The notes: generated by a model not told the origin, from the sequence alone. 35,971 nt of DNA from Clostridiales bacterium (GCA_012523925.1 JAAYSQ010000049.1:1-35971); one strand, 5' to 3'. Positions 9,775 to 20,175 are shown, numbered from the stretch's first letter. A program made the numbers and translations.

Positions 9775-11994
9775 ATGGCGGAAGAGATTGAAGGATATGT
9801 ATCAAAAATTGTATTCCATAATGATGAAAATGGTTATACCGTATTGAGTTTACTGGCTGATGAAGAAGAGGTAACCTGCGTTGGAAACTTTCCATTTATT
9901 GCTGAAGGTGAGTATCTTACTGCCAATGGTAGCTATACTGATCATCCAATCTATGGGATTCAATTTTTAGTAGAGAGCTATGATATGATTGAGCCAAAGG
10001 ATCTTTTTTCTATAGAGCGCTATTTAGGTTCTGGAGCGATAAAAGGAATTGGGGCTACACTTGCAAAACGTATTGTTAAAAAGTTCAAAGAGGACACCTT
10101 CCGCATTATTGAAGAAGAGCCAGAACGACTTGCCGAGGTAAAAGGCATAAGTGAACGGATGGCTAGGAATATAAGCGTTCAGTTTGAAGAGAAAAAGGAT
10201 ATGCGCAATGCCATGCTATTTTTGCAGAAGTATAACATCAGTGGCAATTTGGCAGTAAAGATATTTCAAGAGTATGGTCAGAAAATGTATGATGTGCTTC
10301 GAGAAAATCCATATCGTTTAGCAGAGGATATTACAGGAGTCGGTTTTAAAACTGCGGATGAAATTGCAAGAAGTGCAGGAATTAGAAGTGATTCGGATTA
10401 CCGAATTAAAGCGGGAATACTCTATACGCTTCTGCAGGCTGCTAATGATGGACATGTTTATCTTCCAGAGAAGGAACTAATGCATAGGGCGAAAACTTTA
10501 CTAAATGCCATGGAAGACAATATTATCAGACAACTGACAGCCCTTTCTATCGAAAAAAAGATCATAATTTATGAAAGTAAAGAAGGCAAAGTAATTTATG
10601 CATCCATGTATTATTACATGGAGTTAAATGTATCCAGAATGCTTCATGACTTGAATATACGTTACGAATTAGAATATGAATATGTAAAGAAACGCCTAGC
10701 TGTGATTGAAGAGCATTTTGAGTTTGCACTGGATGAGCAACAAAGAACTGCAGTTATAGAGGCTGCAGCTAATGGCCTTTTGGTGATAACGGGAGGGCCG
10801 GGTACCGGCAAGACGACGACAATAAATGCTATTATAAAATTATTTGAAGCAGAAGGACTTGATATTCTTCTTGCCGCACCTACTGGAAGAGCCGCGAAGA
10901 GAATGTCAGAAACCACAGGATATGAAGCAAAGACCATCCATAGACTTCTGGAGTTATCTAGGTTATCTCCGGAAGGGGAAAGTAACTATTTATTTGAACG
11001 TAATGAACTTAATCCTCTTGAGACTGATGTTTTAATTATTGATGAAATGTCGATGGTTGATATCGGTTTAATGCATGCCCTGCTTAAGGCATTATCTGTT
11101 GGGACTAGACTCATTCTCGTTGGGGATGTGAATCAGTTGCCAAGCGTGGGACCGGGAAATGTTTTAAAAGACATTATTGAGTCCCACTGTTTCAATGTAG
11201 TTAAGTTAACAAAAATCTTTCGTCAGGCAGCTGACAGTGATATTATTGTAAATGCTCATAAAATCAATGCAGGTGAGCATATACGCCTCGATAATAAGAG
11301 CCGAGACTTCTTCTTTCTAAAAAGAATGGAAGCCAATGTCATAATAGCTGTTATGATTAATTTAATAAAAAATAAGCTTCCAAAGTATGTGAATGCTACA
11401 TCCTTTGACATACAAGTTCTAACACCGATGAGGAAAGGGGAACTAGGTGTAGAACGCTTGAACCAAGTTCTGCAGCAGGCATTAAATCCTCCAGCACCTG
11501 ATAAAAAAGAGAAAGAGTATCATCAGGGAATCTACCGAGAAGGGGATAAGGTGATGCAGATAAAAAATAACTACCAACTCGCCTGGGAGATTAAAAACAA
11601 GTTAGGGATTACAGTTCAATCCGGTACAGGTGTTTTTAACGGTGATGCGGGAGTTATCAAAGAGATTAATTTGTTCTCAGAACATTTGCTAGTTGAGTTT
11701 GATGATAATCGAGTGGTAGATTATGCATTTAATCAGTTGGATGAATTGGATCTTGCCTATGCAATAACAATTCACAAATCACAAGGTAGTGAATATCCTG
11801 CAGTCGTTCTACCAATATTGGACGGTCCACGTCTTTTGTTTAATCGTAATCTTTTATATACCGCTGTTACAAGGGCCAAAAATTGTGTCACTATTGTTGG
11901 TAGTGATCAGATGCTTCAGTTTATGATTGATAACAAAAGTGAGCATAGTAGGTATTCGGGACTCGGTGAAAGGATTAAGGAATTAAAGTATTAA
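9775..11994 (+). CDS. recD2: ATP-dependent RecD-like helicase, RecD2 family
   Basis: MAEEIEGYVSKIVFHNDENGYTVLSL...GGPGTGKTTTINAII...IDEMSMVDIGLM...AITIHKSQGSEYPAVV; start set at 9775 because the SD tggagg lies inside the ORF-track start. Confidence 0.95.
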   Translation: MAEEIEGYVSKIVFHNDENGYTVLSLLADEEEVTCVGNFPFIAEGEYLTANGSYTDHPIYGIQFLVESYDMIEPKDLFSIERYLGSGAIKGIGATLAKRIVKKFKEDTFRIIEEEPERLAEVKGISERMARNISVQFEEKKDMRNAMLFLQKYNISGNLAVKIFQEYGQKMYDVLRENPYRLAEDITGVGFKTADEIARSAGIRSDSDYRIKAGILYTLLQAANDGHVYLPEKELMHRAKTLLNAMEDNIIRQLTALSIEKKIIIYESKEGKVIYASMYYYMELNVSRMLHDLNIRYELEYEYVKKRLAVIEEHFEFALDEQQRTAVIEAAANGLLVITGGPGTGKTTTINAIIKLFEAEGLDILLAAPTGRAAKRMSETTGYEAKTIHRLLELSRLSPEGESNYLFERNELNPLETDVLIIDEMSMVDIGLMHALLKALSVGTRLILVGDVNQLPSVGPGNVLKDIIESHCFNVVKLTKIFRQAADSDIIVNAHKINAGEHIRLDNKSRDFFFLKRMEANVIIAVMINLIKNKLPKYVNATSFDIQVLTPMRKGELGVERLNQVLQQALNPPAPDKKEKEYHQGIYREGDKVMQIKNNYQLAWEIKNKLGITVQSGTGVFNGDAGVIKEINLFSEHLLVEFDDNRVVDYAFNQLDELDLAYAITIHKSQGSEYPAVVLPILDGPRLLFNRNLLYTAVTRAKNCVTIVGSDQMLQFMIDNKSEHSRYSGLGERIKELKY

Positions 11995-12117
11995 TATTAC
12001 TAGCAAAAAATTCAAATATTTATAACAAATTGGTTAGAAATGGCGAAGTTTTTAATTTTATAGTGCATTTTATAGAAATATACGTTATAATGTTAAAAAG
12101 CTTACATTACATTAAAT

Positions 12118-12222
12118 ATTCACTATCGCAAGTTATCTTTAGTGAATAAAATTATTATGAGTGCTTAAACACATCTACCGCCATGAAGCGGAGGTATGAT
12201 ATTGCAATAGTATCCTATTGTA
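12118..12222 (+). promoter_or_regulatory. Hairpin-rich 5' leader of the nucleotidyltransferase gene
   Basis: ATTCACTA/TAGTGAAT (12118-12147), CCGC/GCGG (12178-12191), CAATAG/CTATTG hairpin just downstream. Confidence 0.3.
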
Positions 12223-12252
12223 ATAAATATAAATTAATTAGGGGGATTTGAC

Positions 12253-13164
12253 ATGTCTACTACATCGTTGGTTATTATGGCAGCAGGAATGGGAAGTCGC
12301 TTTGGTGGCATTAAACAGTTGGAACCGGTAGGTCCTAGTGGTGAAATTATTATGGACTATTCGGTATATGATGCGATTGAAGCGGGTTTTAACAAGATTG
12401 TATTTATTATTCGAAGAGATTTGGAAAAGGACTTTAAAGAAGTCATCGGAAATCGAATTGAGAAGTTAGTACAGGTTGAATATGTATTTCAAGAACTGGA
12501 CGATTTGCCAGCAGGATATAGAAAACCGGAAGGTAGAACAAAACCTTGGGGAACTGGACAGGCGATCTTAAGTTGTAGGGATGTAGTAAAAGAACCATTC
12601 GCTGTAATCAATGCAGATGATTACTATGGTAAGGAAGCATTTCATAAGATTTATCAGTTTTTAAACAATCCATCCTATAAGGAAAATCAATATTGTATGG
12701 CAGGATTTATCTTAGGTAATACCCTTAGTGACAACGGAACCGTTACCCGAGGAGTATGCAAGGGTGAAAGGGGTATTCTAAAGCATATTGTTGAGACCTC
12801 AGATATTAAGCAAGAGGGAGATCATGCAGTTGCTAAAGATGACGCAGGAAATGATATCACATTAGATCTTAATGGTTTGGTATCCATGAACATGTGGGGT
12901 TTTAAACCAGGATTATTTAGTGAACTGGAAAAGGGTTTTATTCACTTTCAATCAACTCTTACTGATGAGGATAAAATGAAGAAGGAATACCTGTTGCCTG
13001 ATGTTATAGGTGATTTGATTGAACAACATCAAGTTGAGGTTTCCATTCTTAAGACATCCGATCGCTGGTTTGGAGTTACCTATAGAGAAGATAAGGAAAT
13101 TGTCGTTAAATCATTTCAGGATTTAGTAAATAGAGGAGTTTATCCTTCAAAGCTTTTTGCATAA
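12253..13164 (+). CDS. Sugar nucleotidyltransferase family protein
   Basis: SLVIMAAGMGSRFGGIKQLEPVGPSGEIIMDYSVYDA... NTP-transferase signature. Confidence 0.85.
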   Translation: MSTTSLVIMAAGMGSRFGGIKQLEPVGPSGEIIMDYSVYDAIEAGFNKIVFIIRRDLEKDFKEVIGNRIEKLVQVEYVFQELDDLPAGYRKPEGRTKPWGTGQAILSCRDVVKEPFAVINADDYYGKEAFHKIYQFLNNPSYKENQYCMAGFILGNTLSDNGTVTRGVCKGERGILKHIVETSDIKQEGDHAVAKDDAGNDITLDLNGLVSMNMWGFKPGLFSELEKGFIHFQSTLTDEDKMKKEYLLPDVIGDLIEQHQVEVSILKTSDRWFGVTYREDKEIVVKSFQDLVNRGVYPSKLFA

Positions 13165-13176
13165 TAGGAGAATATA

Positions 13177-13899
13177 TTGTTTCAGACAATTCTTGATATT
13201 ATCTATCCGGTTAGATGTCCAATCTGTGGAGAAATTGTAATTCCAAAAGGCAACAAGATTTGTAAGCCATGCAAAGATAAACTGCAGTATATTACAGAGC
13301 CCCGATGTAAAAAATGCAGCAAGCCAATTGCACAAGAAGAAGAGGAATATTGTAGCGATTGTGAACGTAAGAATTTTCATTTTACTAAAGGATACGCTAT
13401 ATGGGTTTATGATGAAGCCATGAGGCGTTCCATTGCGAATTTTAAATATCACAATAAGCGTGAATATGCTAAATTCTATATTGAGGAAATGCTGCTAGCT
13501 TACGGAGATGAAATTAAAAAGATGGCACCGGATGTGATTGTTCCAATTCCGCTTCATAGAAGCAAGTATCGGGAGAGGGGATATAATCAAGCAGAAGTTC
13601 TTGCATGTGGACTAGGAAAAAGACTAACCATTCCAGTACTATCACATTTGCTTGTACGGAATAAAAAAACACTGCCACAAAAACAATTAAGTGATAAGGA
13701 ACGCCTGCGCAATTTACAGGAAGCTTTCATGTTTAATCAAACTGTGGCAGGTCGTTATCGTAGAGAAATCAATAAGGTATTGCTAGTTGATGATATCTTT
13801 ACCACAGGCAGCACTATCGAAGCATGTACCAATGAACTAATCGTAAATGGAATCAAAGATATCAATTTTATAACCTTATGCATAGGAAAAGGCTATTAG
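13177..13899 (+). CDS. comF: ComF family phosphoribosyltransferase-like protein
   Basis: TTG start; N-terminal CPICGE..CKPC..CKKCSKPI..CSDC zinc-binding cysteines; VLLVDDIFTTGSTIEAC PRPP-type motif. Confidence 0.9.
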   Translation: MFQTILDIIYPVRCPICGEIVIPKGNKICKPCKDKLQYITEPRCKKCSKPIAQEEEEYCSDCERKNFHFTKGYAIWVYDEAMRRSIANFKYHNKREYAKFYIEEMLLAYGDEIKKMAPDVIVPIPLHRSKYRERGYNQAEVLACGLGKRLTIPVLSHLLVRNKKTLPQKQLSDKERLRNLQEAFMFNQTVAGRYRREINKVLLVDDIFTTGSTIEACTNELIVNGIKDINFITLCIGKGY

Positions 13900-13909
13900 G
13901 AGGGTAAAA

Positions 13910-14320
13910 ATGGATGTAAGAAATTGTAAGGTATGCGGAAAATTGTTTAATTATTTATCAGGACCTCCCTTATGCCCTAGCTGTATGAAAGCCTTGGATG
14001 AGAAATTTGAGCAAGTAAAGGATTATATCTATGATCATCCAAGGGTAGATATGCAGGAGGTATCGGAGGTGTTTGATGTTCCGATTCCGCAGATAAAGCA
14101 GTGGATTAGGGAAGAACGATTGGCTTTTGCTGAGGACTCCATGATAGGGCTAGAATGTGAGAGGTGTGGAGTAACGATTCGGACAGGACGTTTCTGTAAG
14201 TCTTGTAAAGATAAATTGGCAAAGGGCTTAACAGATTTATATCCGGAAAAAAAGCCTATAGAGAAACAAAAAGATCCTAGAGAAAATCCAAGGATGCGTT
14301 TTTTAAATTATGATCAATAA
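13910..14320 (+). CDS. Flagellar operon protein, YvyF family
   Basis: MDVRNCKVCGKLFNYLSGPPLCPSCMKALDEKFEQVKDYIYDHP...; follows comF as in Firmicutes. Confidence 0.8.
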   Translation: MDVRNCKVCGKLFNYLSGPPLCPSCMKALDEKFEQVKDYIYDHPRVDMQEVSEVFDVPIPQIKQWIREERLAFAEDSMIGLECERCGVTIRTGRFCKSCKDKLAKGLTDLYPEKKPIEKQKDPRENPRMRFLNYDQ

Positions 14321-14323
14321 TGT

Positions 14324-14383
14324 AAGGCAGGTGCCCTACACTAACCGAATTCCTTTATCGGTTATGGTAATGGTACCTGCCTT
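14324..14383 (+). terminator. Hairpin between convergent genes; overlaps the 3' end of the CvfB-like CDS
   Basis: AAGGCAGGTgCC/GGtACCTGCCTT with nested TAACCG/CGGTTA; weak U tract. Confidence 0.5.
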
Positions 14384-15172
14384 ATATAATCTTCCAATGG
14401 CTCTTTTAAAAGCATTTTTACTCATGTTGAATTCTAATTTAATCTGATTAGGATCTGATTTATCATGATAGGGGAGAAATCCTCCTGCCTCCTTCAATTT
14501 CTCTTCAATAATCATAGCGTCGGCATCCATCTGTACATGGGATTTTTCTCGAAGGCTAAGGGTTAATTTGCCATCATCCCGGACATTTTTTACACGGGCA
14601 TGAATAATATCCCCAACTTTAATTGGAGTGAAGATTTCGTTCTTAGGTATCATTGCAGAATATTGATTATCCACTGCAACGAAAGCGCCGAAAGAATCAA
14701 TAATCTCATATACGACACCAGTAACGGCATCGTCTTTATGATAAGGAGAATCTGTAGATAGCAAATCATATACTTTCATTGTTGCGCATAGACGATTGCT
14801 TTTATCTAAGTATAATGTAACTAGAACACGATCACCTTCTTTAACCTGAGTCGTCTGCTCTTTATAAGGTAGCAGAAGGTCTTTCATCAGACCCCAGTCC
14901 AAAAAAGCACCAACATGATTTACTTCTTTGACTTCCAGCACAGCTAATTTTCCAATGGTAATGGGAACTGTATTTGTTGTTGCAATTTCGCGATCCTCTG
15001 AATCACGGTATAAAAATACAGTGAGTTGATCACCGATATTGGTTCCTTCAGGAACTTCCTTACGTGGCAGTAATATACTATGTTTTCCGTCACTGCCTAC
15101 TTCACTTAAATATAGACCAAAATCCGATTTTCTTGTCACCTCAAGGGTTTGATATTTTCCTAATTCTATCAT
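14336..15172 (-). CDS. S1-domain RNA-binding protein, CvfB-like
   Basis: MIELGKYQTLEVTRKSDFGLYLSE...VLLPRKEVPE-like repeats, C-terminal winged-helix-like AFKRAIGRLYKAGTITITDKGIRL; SD gaaagg. Confidence 0.85.
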   Translation of the reverse strand: MIELGKYQTLEVTRKSDFGLYLSEVGSDGKHSILLPRKEVPEGTNIGDQLTVFLYRDSEDREIATTNTVPITIGKLAVLEVKEVNHVGAFLDWGLMKDLLLPYKEQTTQVKEGDRVLVTLYLDKSNRLCATMKVYDLLSTDSPYHKDDAVTGVVYEIIDSFGAFVAVDNQYSAMIPKNEIFTPIKVGDIIHARVKNVRDDGKLTLSLREKSHVQMDADAMIIEEKLKEAGGFLPYHDKSDPNQIKLEFNMSKNAFKRAIGRLYKAGTITITDKGIRLV

Positions 15173-15276
15173 ATGGTATCCTTTCTATGGGAGTAATTAT
15201 TTATGTGTAGTTTGCTTTAATTCTACTTACATGCTGGATTCGCTTACACCTGACGATAGAAGTGAGAGAATTCTTA

Positions 15277-15981
15277 CTATCTGTTGAATTCAATGATGGC
15301 ATAAGGGTTCTCGTCCACATTGCAAAGAGCAACAACATAACGGCTTTCTTCCAGCGCTGTCATGGGTAGTATAATATCACCGAGTACAGCTTGCTTTTTG
15401 TATTCTACGCGCATACTTGTAACCTTATATTCCTCTGGCAAAAACTCCTCTGCCATTTTAATGTATTGCCCATTGTTTACATGATTATACGAGTCAATAT
15501 TTGATTTTATTACTGGAAAAGTAGGGAGAGAATTTAAATCCTTAGGAAGTGCTATCTTGCGATCCGCATATTCCATGGGATATGCAGGCTCTAATTTATA
15601 GCCTGTATTTTCTTCGGTAGCTTTTGTCGGTCTACCTGTTAATGTGTCCATATAAACCCATATAGAATTTGCTGCAACTAGGACTTCGTCATTCTTATTT
15701 TTTATAATAAAATTACGATATCCGTAGCAACCTTTAAAGCCGTATGGCCAGGTTCCGATAGTAATATATTCTCCAAGAGGGATTGCTTTATTAAACTGAA
15801 CCTGCCAACTGTTTAATATCCATGCACGATTCCTACTTTGCAAATAATCTAGACCAATATTCAAATCCTTGGATTGAAAGGTACTGCAGTCTTGAAAATA
15901 ATTGATAATGGATGAGATATCCAATACTCCTTTTTGATAATTTATTTCACTATAACGTACTCTACTGTCAAAAGTATACAT
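15277..15981 (-). CDS. Acyl-ACP thioesterase family protein
   Basis: MYTFDSRVRYSEINYQKGVLDISSIINYFQDCSTFQSKDL...; hot-dog fold residues ...SNIDSYNHVNNGQYIKMAEEFLP. Confidence 0.85.
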   Translation of the reverse strand: MYTFDSRVRYSEINYQKGVLDISSIINYFQDCSTFQSKDLNIGLDYLQSRNRAWILNSWQVQFNKAIPLGEYITIGTWPYGFKGCYGYRNFIIKNKNDEVLVAANSIWVYMDTLTGRPTKATEENTGYKLEPAYPMEYADRKIALPKDLNSLPTFPVIKSNIDSYNHVNNGQYIKMAEEFLPEEYKVTSMRVEYKKQAVLGDIILPMTALEESRYVVALCNVDENPYAIIEFNR

Positions 15982-16192
15982 AAATGTTTCCTTTCTAATG
16001 CGCTCCTACCGTAGTATTATAACATTATTTCTATATTTTACATAGTTATTTTAAGAATTGAATACCTAACTTTCACAGTAGTATATCTCCTTGTATATCC
16101 TTTTATATATGCGCTTCTATAGAGCTGGAATTATACTAGAATAATAGTTTATAGTTTGCTATAATGGGTTTGTCTTGAAGGGAGGTATATCG

Positions 16193-16777
16193 TTGGATTC
16201 AATAGAGTATTATAATAGGCACGCAGCAGAGTTTTATCAAAATACAGTAGATATCGACATGCAGGAATACAGGGATCGTTTCACTGCCTTATTGCCTGAA
16301 GGGGGCTGCATATTGGATCTAGGCTGTGGATCCGGAAGGGATAGTGCTTATTTTCATTCTCAAGGATTTGATGTCACTGCTATGGACGGTTCGAAAGAAA
16401 TGTGTAGTTTAGCTAGTATCCATATAGGGCAAGAAGTACTTCAGCTTAAATTTTCAGAGATGGATTTTGAGGAGGTCTTTGATGGAATATGGGCGAATGC
16501 CTCCTTACTTCATGTTCCTAAAAGTGAGATGAATGAAATTCTTTCGAAGATTATACGTGCATTAAAAAAAGCAGGGATATTATATATGTCCTTCCATTAT
16601 GGAGATGAGGAAATAGAATCGGATGGTAGACATTATACGAATTATCGTACTAAGACCCTGAAAGAACTGATTACTTCATATAAAGAGTTGGAATTAATTG
16701 AAATAAAGAAAAGCCAGGATGTATTGCCTGAAAAGGATAGATTATGGATTTATGCACTGGCAAGAAAGGTGACTTAG
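16193..16777 (+). CDS. Class I SAM-dependent methyltransferase
   Basis: GGCILDLGCGSGRDSAYFHSQGFDVTAMDGSKEM; TTG start at 16193 preceded by GGGAGG; upstream ORF-track start covers the SD. Confidence 0.85.
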   Translation: MDSIEYYNRHAAEFYQNTVDIDMQEYRDRFTALLPEGGCILDLGCGSGRDSAYFHSQGFDVTAMDGSKEMCSLASIHIGQEVLQLKFSEMDFEEVFDGIWANASLLHVPKSEMNEILSKIIRALKKAGILYMSFHYGDEEIESDGRHYTNYRTKTLKELITSYKELELIEIKKSQDVLPEKDRLWIYALARKVT

Positions 16778-17008
16778 ATACAGATAAATTGATTCGTTGA
16801 TAATATACTTAATATAGACGCAAGGAAATCTTTTGATATAAGTGAAAATGTAATCAAATGTATATTAAGCGATAAGCAAAGGAGATATTAATAAAAACAT
16901 TTGAAATATTAGATGTGACATATACTATCCATAAAGTATAAAAGTATAGAAACTTTATTTATTTGAAAATATAAAATCTTTATTTGCTTGATTAAAGGAG
17001 GAATTATA

Positions 17009-17932
17009 GTGAAAAATATTTATGATGTTATTATTATAGGTTCTGGCCCGGCAGGATTAGCAGCAGCAATCTATGCAAAACGGGCGGAGCTAAATATGCT
17101 TGTTATTGAGAAATCGGCCATTAGTGGCGGACAGATTATAAATACCTATGAAGTAGATAACTATCCCGGGTTCATGGAGATAAGTGGATTTGATTTAAGT
17201 ATGAAGTTTAGGGAACATGCAGATAAATTAGGTACTGAGTTTATTACAGGTGAAGTAACAAGTTTTCATTTAGATGGTGAAATCAAAGTGATTACTCTTG
17301 ATGATGGTACAGAGTATCGATCTAAAGCAGTTATTATCGCTACTGGTGGTGTCCCTAGACATCTGAATGTTGAAGGGGAAGAAAAACTATCTGGTATGGG
17401 AGTCTCTTATTGTGCTACTTGCGATGGTGCCTTTTTCAAAAACAAAACTGTTGCAGTAGTTGGCGGTGGCGATGTAGCGGTTGAAGACGCAATCTTTTTA
17501 GCTCGCATCTGCGAACGGGTATATGTAATTCATAGACGGGATGAATTCAGAGCAAAGAAAAGCCTTGCCACAAAACTTCTTTCCCTTGAGAATGTTACCG
17601 TATTATGGGATAGCGTTGTTGAGAAAATAAATGGGGAAGAAATGACAAAATCAATTCAGGTTAAGAATGTTAAGAGTGGTGAAAGTAAAGATTTGGATGT
17701 GTCTGGAGTCTTTATTGCTGTTGGATATATTCCGAATTCTGACCTGTTTAAGAATGTTGTTGCTACCGATGAGGCGGGTTACATTATTGCCGGTGAAAAT
17801 TGTGAGACAAATGTGCCAGGAATTTTTGCTGCAGGGGATGTAAGAACCAAGGGACTTAGACAAATTATTACAGCTGCTTCTGATGGTGCCATTGCAGTTA
17901 CAGCAGTAGAAAAATATTTAAATGACAATTAA
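17009..17932 (+). CDS. trxB: Thioredoxin reductase
   Basis: NIYDVIIIGSGPAGLAAAIYAKRA...CATCDGAFFKNKTVAVVGGGDVAVEDA...GIFAAGDVRTKGLRQI; GTG start at 17009 after AAGGAGG. Confidence 0.93.
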   Translation: MKNIYDVIIIGSGPAGLAAAIYAKRAELNMLVIEKSAISGGQIINTYEVDNYPGFMEISGFDLSMKFREHADKLGTEFITGEVTSFHLDGEIKVITLDDGTEYRSKAVIIATGGVPRHLNVEGEEKLSGMGVSYCATCDGAFFKNKTVAVVGGGDVAVEDAIFLARICERVYVIHRRDEFRAKKSLATKLLSLENVTVLWDSVVEKINGEEMTKSIQVKNVKSGESKDLDVSGVFIAVGYIPNSDLFKNVVATDEAGYIIAGENCETNVPGIFAAGDVRTKGLRQIITAASDGAIAVTAVEKYLNDN

Positions 17933-17976
17933 ACTGTAAAATCTTTAAAAAACACCTTTATAAGCCTTATTCTTTA

Positions 17977-18005
17977 TTGACACAAGATGTCAGTTTTGCT
18001 ATAAT
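17977..18005 (+). promoter_or_regulatory. Sigma-A type promoter
   Basis: TTGACA (17977-17982), 17-nt spacer, TATAAT (18000-18005). Confidence 0.85.
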
Positions 18006-18120
18006 TATCTCAATATATTTAATAAATTTGTAACATTTAAAAGATTTTTGTATTGGAACATAATTATAGGAACGGATGAAAAGTAATTTCGATTACTTAA
18101 AATACTTGGGAGGCAATATA

Positions 18121-19416
18121 ATGCGGAAAGATAAGGCTTTAAAGGCAGCAGTATGCCTGGCTTCACTGGGATTATTATTATCAATAAATTCACAAACAGC
18201 CCGTGCCGAGGGTAGATATTCCGCAGAGCAGGGCGTCGCTGGGATAACATATTCACTTGATAACTATTATACTTCTGTTCCTATGGAGGAAGCGGAAGCG
18301 GCTGAAAAAGCTTTATCCGCAATTTTGAATGAAGAGATTCTATCTCCCTATAAGAACTTAGGAGTATCGAAGGCAGACAATTATGTTAATATCCGAAAGG
18401 AACCAACAACAGAAAGTGAAGTGGTTGGTAAACTTTATCGAGGAGCCGCAACTGATATACTGGAATGGTTAGATGGTGATTGGGTTAAAATACAGTCCGG
18501 AGATGTGGAAGGATATATCGCTTCCAATTATCTTGCAATTGGGAAAGATGCAGAAGCGATGTTTGATGAATATGCAACAAAATATGCTACGGTATTAACG
18601 ACAACTTTGAATGTAAGGAAAGAACAATCGACTGAATCAAAGATAATAACTCAGATACCGGATGGCGAAACTTATGTTGTTGTTAAAGAATATGAAGAAT
18701 GGGTAGAAATTCTCCTTGGTAGTGGAGAGAATTCGAATGATAATTATACTGGTTTTGTTAAGAAGGAAGATGGTTCAACACCACTTGTCAAAATAGATAT
18801 AGAATTCAATTTTGCGATTTCCATTGAAGAAGAAAAAGCTAGAGAGAAAGCAGAAAGAGAGCGTAAGGAAAAATTAGAAGAGGAAGAAAGAAGAAAAGCA
18901 GAAGAGGCTGCAAGAAAGGCTGAAGAAGAAAGAAAGGCTGAAGAAGAAAGAAAAGCTGCAGCTAAAAAGCAAAACGCCTCCAAGAAGGAAACTTCCTCCT
19001 CCTCCTCATCATCAGAATCGAAACCTACAAAATCCTCTTCGGATGTAGCATCATTACAACAAGAAATAGTTACATATGCACTAAAATTCATTGGAAACCC
19101 TTATGTTTGGGGTGGCGAGAGCCTGACAAAAGGTGCCGACTGCTCTGGATTTGTACAGAGCATCTATAGGGACTTTGGATATAAAATAGATAGAACTTCC
19201 AGAGAACAGGCAGTAGGCGCAGGAAGAAAAGTCAGCATTAATGAACGTCAGCCAGGAGATCTCATCTTCTATACCAATGGTTCAGGTACGGTTAACCATG
19301 TAGCACTGTATATTGGTAACGATCGCATCGTACATGCTGCGAATAAACGTCAAGGTATCATTACTTCAAGATATAATTATCGAAATGTTTATAGAGTACG
19401 AAGGGTTGTGAATTAA
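18121..19416 (+). CDS. Secreted SH3-domain / NlpC-P60 peptidoglycan hydrolase
   Basis: Signal peptide MRKDKALKAAVCLASLGLLLSINSQTARA, two SH3b-like segments (VNIRKEPTTESEVVGKL; LNVRKEQSTESKIITQI), charged linker, C-terminal NPYVWGGESLTKGADCSGFVQSIYRDFG...NHVALYIGNDRIVHA. Confidence 0.93.
   Translation: MRKDKALKAAVCLASLGLLLSINSQTARAEGRYSAEQGVAGITYSLDNYYTSVPMEEAEAAEKALSAILNEEILSPYKNLGVSKADNYVNIRKEPTTESEVVGKLYRGAATDILEWLDGDWVKIQSGDVEGYIASNYLAIGKDAEAMFDEYATKYATVLTTTLNVRKEQSTESKIITQIPDGETYVVVKEYEEWVEILLGSGENSNDNYTGFVKKEDGSTPLVKIDIEFNFAISIEEEKAREKAERERKEKLEEEERRKAEEAARKAEEERKAEEERKAAAKKQNASKKETSSSSSSSESKPTKSSSDVASLQQEIVTYALKFIGNPYVWGGESLTKGADCSGFVQSIYRDFGYKIDRTSREQAVGAGRKVSINERQPGDLIFYTNGSGTVNHVALYIGNDRIVHAANKRQGIITSRYNYRNVYRVRRVVN
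18919..18954 (+). repeat. 18-bp in-frame tandem repeat (2 copies) in the linker of the NlpC/P60 gene
   Basis: GCTGAAGAAGAAAGAAAG / GCTGAAGAAGAAAGAAAA. Confidence 0.85.
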
Positions 19417-19428
19417 ATCCTTAAATTG

Positions 19429-19461
19429 CACTGCTGAAGTTTATCTTCAGCAGTGTTTTTT
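19429..19461 (+). terminator. Rho-independent terminator
   Basis: CACTGCTGAAG/CTTCAGCAGTG then TTTTTT. Confidence 0.95.
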
Positions 19462-19750
19462 ATTGATCTATATTGACCATTAAATTAAACACTCTAAACT
19501 CTATTGTATTACCATATACTGAAATTAATATAAAAATAAATATATTATTGGAAAAATAAGGGAGTTGTGCTACAATTATATTAGCTAGTAAATAATAATT
19601 TTCTATAATGATACTATTAAGTAGTGATATGAATTTAATTAATGTTTAGGATGAATTTACCAAGTTCATTTATTTCAAAAGCAAATCATAATAATTACCA
19701 AGTGATGCTCCTTAAAGCACGCTCATAGTTAATAATATCTAAAGAAAGGT

Positions 19751-20131
19751 ATGGTTTTTATTATGCAGGAGAAGGATAGAAAGGAAAGAAGAAAATTTAA
19801 AAGATTTCCAATCGAATTAAGCCTGGAAGTAAAGGAAGTTTTTAAGCAAGATAATATTGTAATAAAAGATGTTAATGCTTCTGTTAATGCAATAAACATT
19901 TCAAAAAGCGGTATTGGTTTTACCAGTGAATCAGAACTACCTATTGGATATTATTTTAAAGCGTTAATTCAATTGGGAGAGGGGGACTTCTTCCATACGG
20001 TGATTCGTATCGTTAGGGTTCTACAAAAGAATCATGATCAAAAGGAGTATGGTGCAGAGTTTGTTGGCTTAGCACCATTCCTAGCTGATAAATTGAGCAA
20101 GTACGAGAAGAACCTGAATAAAGTTACATAA
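19751..20131 (+). CDS. PilZ domain protein (putative c-di-GMP receptor)
   Basis: ERRKFKRFPIELSLEV...AINISKSGIGFTSE; RxxxR-type and (D/N)xSxxG motifs. Start may be the ATG at 19763. Confidence 0.8.
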   Translation: MVFIMQEKDRKERRKFKRFPIELSLEVKEVFKQDNIVIKDVNASVNAINISKSGIGFTSESELPIGYYFKALIQLGEGDFFHTVIRIVRVLQKNHDQKEYGAEFVGLAPFLADKLSKYEKNLNKVT

Positions 20132-20175
20132 AAACTTAATAAAATACAAACTGCTATTGCTGTTTTCTTATGTCG

